This document shows, in pieces, positions 57,972-64,000 of a stretch of 64,000 nucleotides of DNA (the first letter of the stretch is position 1; every line of letters begins with the position of its first letter). The notes under the pieces are model-generated. The model saw nothing but the letters and a program-made list of their open reading frames with translations. It was not told the DNA's origin and searched no databases. The stretch comes from Methylophilaceae bacterium (GTDB taxonomy: Bacteria > Pseudomonadota > Gammaproteobacteria > Burkholderiales > Methylophilaceae). The stretch spans positions 1 through 64,000 of the forward strand of contig JAIYBT010000015.1 in assembly GCA_027488395.1 (NCBI GenBank), in the 5' to 3' direction. A program made the position numbers and the translations under genes.

Positions 57972-60448
57972 GGTGGTGGTTCCGGCATGGGCTCCAATGG
58001 TTCTTCAATCAAACTGACTTCATCGCCCACCTCAAATGCAATGCGATGTTCACTGGTCCAACGCTCAAGCCATATCCCAATATCACGTGCAGGCATCGGT
58101 TTGGCAATAAAAAAGCCTTGGCCCGCCTGACAGCCCAATTGCGATAACTGCATAAACACTTCTTCGCTTTCGATGCCCTCGGCCACCACATGCATGCCTA
58201 AATTATGACCAAGCTCGATGATGGATTTCGCCATCGCATAATCAGCTGGGTTTTTATGCATATAGGTGATAAACGCTTTGTCGATTTTTAGCTCGTGCAT
58301 GGTAAAGCGTCTGAGCGACGTCAATGATGAATAGGCACACCCAAACTGATCAATCGACAACGGTATTCCCGCCATTGCCAGCTGACGTATCATGGTTTCA
58401 GCGCGTTCAGCATCGTACATTAACGCTTGTTCCGTAATTTCGATGGTTAACGCATTGTTAGGACAGGCATAGCGCTCGCACAAGGCTAACAATTGTTGTG
58501 GCAAGACATGATTTGTAAAATCACGCGCAGTGAGATTGACCGAGAGCTTGAGTCGAATCCCCTGTTGGCGCAACGATGCAATCAAAGCATACGATTGGTC
58601 CAGAATCCAATCGGTCAGCAAATGCATCACCTCAGTACGCTCGATCATGGGTAAAAATTGTTCTGGAAACAACATGCCTTTTTCGGGGTGGGCCCAGCGT
58701 AATAACACCTCTGCCGCCAACACTTGTCGCGTCGATAACTCCACGATGGGTTGCAAATAAAGCAAGATATGGGATTGCGCAATGGCTTCTTTCATTTCAG
58801 CCACCAACGCCAATTGATCTGTCATTTCAATGGCCATGGTTTCGTGATAGATGGCGCGATGCGTATGTTGCTTTTTAGCGGATTGCACCGCGAGTAACGC
58901 ATGCCTTAACAGACTCTCAGCGGTGTGCCCATGCGCTGGATATAACGCAATGCCCGTTCGGATTTGCACCATCAACGGTTGTGCATAGGTCTGCATTGCG
59001 GCAGTTTCTATGTGCGCGTGGATATTTAACGCTTGTTGAAAAATACCGTGGATGTGTTCAACATAGTGCGCCACCTCGGGCTGACTGATATCCACCAGCA
59101 ATACGGCAAACATATCGGCATCTAGGCGCCCGACCACATCCTGCTTGCTCAATAATGCTTGTTTCAATTGCATGCCTGTTTGGCGTAATACTTCATCCGC
59201 TACTGGCCGTCCCATCAAGCCGTTTAAAGCTTTAAATTGTTGCAGGTTGACCAATATTAAGGTCAATACACCGGGTTTGTCTGTGGTGGGTGTACGCGCA
59301 TCAATCGCTAACTGTAAGGCTTGGGTAAAGCCAAGCTGATTGGCTAAACCGGTCAATGGATCTTGTAGGCACAACGTCTCCAACTGCTCAACTTGTTGTT
59401 TTATAGCACCACGCATACGATTAAACGCATGCGCCAACCGCCCCAATTCATCCTGTTGTTGCGAGAACACGGGCTGCGCGTGACCATGCTGAGCCAACCC
59501 CTCTAAGCCCTTGGTCACCTCCGTGAGCGTGGGCACGGTGTGCCTTGTCCACCACCATACCGCCAAACAACACAGCGCAATCCCAAAACAGGCCACACTA
59601 AACAGATTCACAAACAACGCGATCAAACCATTGTGGGGTGAGGCAAGTGGTACTTGCATCACCACCAATAACTGCGCCGTACCCAAGCTAGACATTTTTT
59701 TTAAGCGAGTGTGTTCTGCATGTTGTGAGACCATGGTGGCGCGAGGTGCGGCAGTAGCGGCCTCATATTGTTGTACCAAGCTGTTGACAGCTGCCTGCGT
59801 ATTGAGCGGACGCGAGCTAGCCAACAGTTGCCAAGGCTGTGCGCCCGATTTTTTATAAAAAGAAAAATCAACCTGCGTTAACTGTTTGGCTTGTTGGGCA
59901 AACGCTTGGTTGAACGTAAACCCAAGCGCAAGCTCACCAATGCGGGTAGGTGCCGCATTTACAGGCGCGCTCACCCATTGATAAGGGGTATGACCACGCG
60001 TAACCAAGCCATTAGGTTGGGCTTGGCTGGGCATTAAAGTGGGCGAAAATACAAAGGTGGGATCGGTACTCACGTGAGTACTGCCATCGGCCGCATGAAA
60101 CTCGACCACACTGGCTTGTAACTGTTGTTTAATTTGCAACAAGGCTTGACGTATGGTGGCCGTCTGCTGGCTAATCAGCGTTTCTCTTAACGCCAAATCT
60201 GCAACCAAAAACTGCAGTGCTTGCCGTTGGCTTTGTGCCTGTTGCTGTAACAGACTGGAAAAGATACGGTCAGCGCTGCTTAATTGGTCGACTGCCGCTT
60301 GTTGACGTTGTTGAACAACAGCTTGCCTCACCATGACCAGCTCCACGATTTGCAATAAAGCAAAAAGCGAAATAAATAACAGTGCGAGTTTTAACCCTAA
60401 TTGGTGTTGACGGTTCATGGACAAAACTGACAATTGCAGTGTTGCCAC
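57953..60448 (-). CDS. HAMP-GGDEF-EAL membrane protein with degenerate signature motifs
   Basis: TM-periplasmic-TM-HAMP; GRLDADMF in place of GGDEF; AAEVLLRW (EVL); DQFGCAYSSL in place of DDFGTGYSSL. Confidence 0.88.
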   Translation of the reverse strand: MATLQLSVLSMNRQHQLGLKLALLFISLFALLQIVELVMVRQAVVQQRQQAAVDQLSSADRIFSSLLQQQAQSQRQALQFLVADLALRETLISQQTATIRQALLQIKQQLQASVVEFHAADGSTHVSTDPTFVFSPTLMPSQAQPNGLVTRGHTPYQWVSAPVNAAPTRIGELALGFTFNQAFAQQAKQLTQVDFSFYKKSGAQPWQLLASSRPLNTQAAVNSLVQQYEAATAAPRATMVSQHAEHTRLKKMSSLGTAQLLVVMQVPLASPHNGLIALFVNLFSVACFGIALCCLAVWWWTRHTVPTLTEVTKGLEGLAQHGHAQPVFSQQQDELGRLAHAFNRMRGAIKQQVEQLETLCLQDPLTGLANQLGFTQALQLAIDARTPTTDKPGVLTLILVNLQQFKALNGLMGRPVADEVLRQTGMQLKQALLSKQDVVGRLDADMFAVLLVDISQPEVAHYVEHIHGIFQQALNIHAHIETAAMQTYAQPLMVQIRTGIALYPAHGHTAESLLRHALLAVQSAKKQHTHRAIYHETMAIEMTDQLALVAEMKEAIAQSHILLYLQPIVELSTRQVLAAEVLLRWAHPEKGMLFPEQFLPMIERTEVMHLLTDWILDQSYALIASLRQQGIRLKLSVNLTARDFTNHVLPQQLLALCERYACPNNALTIEITEQALMYDAERAETMIRQLAMAGIPLSIDQFGCAYSSLTSLRRFTMHELKIDKAFITYMHKNPADYAMAKSIIELGHNLGMHVVAEGIESEEVFMQLSQLGCQAGQGFFIAKPMPARDIGIWLERWTSEHRIAFEVGDEVSLIEEPLEPMPEPPPQSVDG

Positions 60449-60535
60449 TATACCATTATTCTAGCGTTCGATTATGCGCCAGCAAGGCGCGATATACAGG
60501 CGCAATCAAGGCGTCACACCATCAAACGCCATTGT

Positions 60536-61297
60536 CTAAGGGCTGACAGGTTTTAGACCGCAAATCGACAGTAGCTGTTTTTCGAGCTGTTTAAATTGCC
60601 CTCCGTTGCCAGTAGCAAAGGCATAGGGATTGCTGCTCAAATACTGGTTGTATGTCACTTGGCGCAAGGTGTATTGCTTGGATATGCCTTGCGTGCGACA
60701 TTCGCACGCTTGGGTTACGTTATCAGCACTAAATTGTTGTGCGCAAGCCGTGTTTAAACGGGTGACCTCAGCGGCACTCCAAGCGGCAACCGCTTGTGTT
60801 TGTTGGTCAGCGCGCGCTTGCGTGAGCATGGCATACATCAGTTCGACACTGGCACGCAATTTACCCAGTTCTGCCGTTTGCAACTCTTCTTTGGCTTTTG
60901 GTTGGATGTGTTGCGCATCCACATTCAATACCGCTTCTAATTGCGTCTGGGCAGGAATCGCATAGCCTTGTGCCGCCAACATAATTTGTTTGGCAGGTTG
61001 CGCGTCTAAAAGGGCTTGCGCTTCGGCAATGTCACTCGCAGGTAAGTTAAGAACCCACTTTGCCTGACAAGGCTCTGCTTGAACTAGCTGCATATGCCCG
61101 ATGATCAATTGATCACTGACAGCATCGGCAAACGCTGGCGGAATCCGTTGCGTCATATAACTGATTTCACGCTCGGCTAGCGTTTTGAGGGCACCAGCAT
61201 CTAAACATGCATGTGCCGTTGGTAGCGCACTCATCAAGCACAAAGCCAATAGCCAACGTAGGTTTAGGTGGTTCAAGCGGTTTAAAGCGTTTTGCAT
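60536..61297 (-). CDS. exported hypothetical protein
   Basis: ATG 61297 with CAGGAG RBS; signal peptide ...LLALCLMSALPTAHAC. Confidence 0.7.
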   Translation of the reverse strand: MQNALNRLNHLNLRWLLALCLMSALPTAHACLDAGALKTLAEREISYMTQRIPPAFADAVSDQLIIGHMQLVQAEPCQAKWVLNLPASDIAEAQALLDAQPAKQIMLAAQGYAIPAQTQLEAVLNVDAQHIQPKAKEELQTAELGKLRASVELMYAMLTQARADQQTQAVAAWSAAEVTRLNTACAQQFSADNVTQACECRTQGISKQYTLRQVTYNQYLSSNPYAFATGNGGQFKQLEKQLLSICGLKPVSP

Positions 61298-61513
61298 GGA
61301 TAAGCTCCTGTTAACCCAGCTTTGAACCCATGACAGTGAAAAAGGTTTAGCCATGACCATGATTTATTTAGGGAAATTTAATAAGTGTGTATTAACCAAT
61401 GGTCATGCACGGTGATTGAGACATCACCATAGATGCGCGTCTATGCTAAGTCATCGCTGTGAACGCACCCTGTTTGAAAACATCTGCGTGACAGTGGCAG
61501 GCGTTAAAATGAC

Positions 61514-61536
61514 AACGGGCGCATATAGCGCCCGTT
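61514..61536 (-). terminator. hairpin downstream of pqqA (terminator-like or attenuator)
   Basis: Perfect stem AACGGGCGC-atata-GCGCCCGTT; weak U-tract. Confidence 0.7.
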
Positions 61537-61553
61537 AAATACATAAGAACAAA

Positions 61554-61625
61554 TTATTTGTTCATTACGTACATCGTTACTTCGAAACCGAAACGCATTT
61601 CAGTAGCAGCTGGTTTTGTCCACAT
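61554..61625 (-). CDS. pqqA: pyrroloquinoline quinone precursor peptide PqqA
   Basis: Unlisted 23-aa ORF MWTKPAATEMRFGFEVTMYVMNK with E-x3-Y core and TAAGGAGA RBS; matches the 23-24 aa PqqA family (e.g. [23 protein letters not shown]). Confidence 0.93.
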   Translation of the reverse strand: MWTKPAATEMRFGFEVTMYVMNK

Positions 61626-61754
61626 AGTGATTTCTCCTTAATCTTTAAATTCGCTTTAGCTGATTGCTATCACGTGATGTCATATTAAACAGTGACCGCA
61701 AACGTGTCGTGATGAAAACCCGCGACAGTCCTTCATGATTTTCATGAGTATCGA

Positions 61755-63968
61755 CTAATTGCCCGCTAAGCCGCACCATTGCTTGATTTGACGGATTGCA
61801 CGACGCCAGCCTTTACGGCCAATGGTGCGCTTCAGCGTGACTTTAAAATCGTATAGATAAAACGGCCATAACATCGATGCCTGCAAGCGCGTGCCCGACC
61901 CCGCAAGGTAATGTTGCAACACGCGCTTGCGCCCAGACCAGTGCAGTTTATTTAAGGCACGGGTTAAATCTGCCAAGCCCAGCTTGCGTGGCACCCCCTT
62001 AGGATAGGCATGCAACCGTGCCGTATCAATTAAAACAAAGCGTATATCCGTTTCGTGACGTTGCACCAAAATATTGCCGCCCGAAAAATCACGGAAATAA
62101 ATACCTGCGCCATGCATATGCGCGCTAAATCTGGCAAAGGCGCGGTAAAGGGTTTCGTGAGTCACACCCTTAAACTGTTGCGCACCCTGACTAAACGCCA
62201 CAAAGGCCTCTGAAATGGCAAAGTCATGTTGCACAAATTCACAAATATAAAAATTTTTGCGCAACGTTGGGTCATTGCGGTGCTCAAAAAAAGCCACTGG
62301 CATGGCTGTCCCCACACCGCGCCGCATCAATTCCATCGCGCCATTCCAGCTACGTTTGGCTTTGCTGGGTTTTAAGCGATCTAACCATTGTTTATGCCAA
62401 TGCATGGTGATGGGCTGTTTAACGGTCACGCGCCGCTCGGGTTGACGCGGGTCGGGCATCGGCCAAATGGCATTACGCGCATGCCGTAATGCAGCTTGTT
62501 TGCTAGGCGCCTTTAAACGCTCGGGATGCCAAGCTTGCCATAACATGGCTGCCTCAGTGGCATCTTTAGCCAGTAGCATGCCGCGCCACTCACCTTCTTC
62601 TATCGGAAAATAAGTGCGGCCTGCCACATGTTGGTCAATCACCGTTCCAGTCAATGGGGAGTTCACTGGCAAGCACTCGATCACGGTGCCTAACGGCCAT
62701 GTCAGATACATAGGCGACTCTGTCACCAACGCAGCATGCACGATGGGTACGCCATCACGATCAAACAGTTGCGCTTGCGCAAGCGTCTCTGCGCTATACA
62801 GGTGTTTGAGGTGTGCGCATTGACCGTTAATGGTCCATGCGATATGCACCTCACGGTCATGCTGACGTAAATGATGCAACTCTAAGCCCGCTTGGCTGGC
62901 AATCGCCGCCACATACTGCGCACCATTGAGCCAATGCACTACGGTTTTAAACGCAGCAAAGCTCGGGTGTTGTCGATATTGATTGGGCTCGCCATCCGCA
63001 GAGGCATAATAGGCCACGCGCTCTAACGCTGGATAAGTGGCATCGCTTAAACCATCATCAATCAAGCCCTCTCGGTGGCAAATCATCGCCCCCCAATTGG
63101 CCTGTGTCACCGCGCCTGAAGCTGCCAGCAAAGTAAAATAGCGGGTTAAATAGTCTGCTTGTTTTTGCGCACCCGCAGGCAGTTGCCGTTGAATACGGTA
63201 AATCGCCCAAAAAGCCACCGATGACACCAATTTAGGCACACCGCGTTCAGCACCGATTTTTTGCATTAAACGTGCTTTTTTAATCAGGTTATAACGCAGT
63301 GCGCGCGCCCAACGATATTTTAAAATCCTAAAGTCGTATAACTCAGGTTGGATCACACGCTCGACAAACAGATTATTACTGTGCAAATCAGGCAATTGCT
63401 GTTGTTGGCCGAGCAGGTTGAGCACCGTGACATTATATAAAGGCTCAAAATCTTGTAAATTAGGCCCAATCACTGTTAACTGGTGGGCTTTAGCCATGCG
63501 GTAGGCGGTGTCCCAAGCCTGTAAAAATCCCGGTAGGCTGTAGCCTGACCATTTTTTGCGATTGATGGTGTTGCCAATTTCAACCGCCACAATTTGAGCA
63601 GCACATTGGTCGAGCACCGATGACACGAATTGTTGCCAGCCTTGATTTGCCTCAGCGTTTGGCATGCGTTTTGCGTCGGTGAGCGGCTGTACTAAGTGCA
63701 ATACCACTTGGAAATGTTCATGATGCAAGCGCGTTATCAAGCGCGTTTGATGCACACGCGCAGTATCATCGCTGACATCCACCCGCACCCGTTTGACCCC
63801 TAACTGGCGCAATGCCTGCAACACCACCTCATCGATAGCAGGGTCAACGTTGCTCGCCACACAAATACCGATAAAATCGTCGGCGAGACGATGGTTAGGC
63901 GTTGCTAAATGGCTATTGGCTAAACGCAAGCCGCCACCGGCGATATAACGCAGACCTTGCCAAATCAC
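61755..63968 (-). CDS. fusion protein: N-terminal glycoside-hydrolase-like barrel plus C-terminal InaA/Kdo-type lipopolysaccharide kinase
   Basis: N-terminal LGVKRVRVDVSDD...VAVEIGNTINRKKW barrel-like pattern; C-terminal HMHGAGIYFRDFSGGNILV...FVLIDTARLH kinase motifs. Confidence 0.65.
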   Translation of the reverse strand: MIWQGLRYIAGGGLRLANSHLATPNHRLADDFIGICVASNVDPAIDEVVLQALRQLGVKRVRVDVSDDTARVHQTRLITRLHHEHFQVVLHLVQPLTDAKRMPNAEANQGWQQFVSSVLDQCAAQIVAVEIGNTINRKKWSGYSLPGFLQAWDTAYRMAKAHQLTVIGPNLQDFEPLYNVTVLNLLGQQQQLPDLHSNNLFVERVIQPELYDFRILKYRWARALRYNLIKKARLMQKIGAERGVPKLVSSVAFWAIYRIQRQLPAGAQKQADYLTRYFTLLAASGAVTQANWGAMICHREGLIDDGLSDATYPALERVAYYASADGEPNQYRQHPSFAAFKTVVHWLNGAQYVAAIASQAGLELHHLRQHDREVHIAWTINGQCAHLKHLYSAETLAQAQLFDRDGVPIVHAALVTESPMYLTWPLGTVIECLPVNSPLTGTVIDQHVAGRTYFPIEEGEWRGMLLAKDATEAAMLWQAWHPERLKAPSKQAALRHARNAIWPMPDPRQPERRVTVKQPITMHWHKQWLDRLKPSKAKRSWNGAMELMRRGVGTAMPVAFFEHRNDPTLRKNFYICEFVQHDFAISEAFVAFSQGAQQFKGVTHETLYRAFARFSAHMHGAGIYFRDFSGGNILVQRHETDIRFVLIDTARLHAYPKGVPRKLGLADLTRALNKLHWSGRKRVLQHYLAGSGTRLQASMLWPFYLYDFKVTLKRTIGRKGWRRAIRQIKQWCGLAGN

Positions 63969-64000
63969 CTGACGGGTTAATAATGAGGGAGATGCGCGCA

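Overview
This 64 kb window looks like a core chromosomal segment of a betaproteobacterium. Gene content, the PqqA-type peptide and the codon usage suggest an obligate or facultative methylotroph (Methylophilaceae-like), but that is inference. It is mostly housekeeping genes: ssb, uvrA, mtgA-aroE, glnA with ntrBC, porin, mutY, asmA-uppP, katG/oxyR, cutA-dsbD-tlpA-aroQ-accBC-prmA, thiC, gatCAB, mreBCD-mrdA-rodA-rlpA-dacC, lipBA, gshAB. No prophage, IS element, CRISPR array or tRNA was recognised. The most useful signals lie outside the ORF track: (1) an unlisted 23-aa PqqA-like precursor peptide gene at 61554-61625 (-) with no pqqBCDE in the window; (2) an unlisted 36-aa secreted-type microprotein at 36644-36754 (+) whose predicted mature part is a Cys/His/Asp repeat; (3) an rrn-type promoter and boxA leader at the left edge, pointing to an rRNA operon just outside the window; (4) NtrC sites plus a sigma54 promoter upstream of glnA; (5) a TPP riboswitch upstream of thiC; (6) an ApbE / NusG-domain-II / Gx-transporter cassette resembling part of flavin-based electron-transfer loci; (7) a fusion of a glycosidase-like barrel and an InaA/Kdo-type kinase; (8) two proteins with degenerate c-di-GMP domains; (9) short RBS-preceded ORFs upstream of katG and upstream of an OhrR/secreted-catalase pair.
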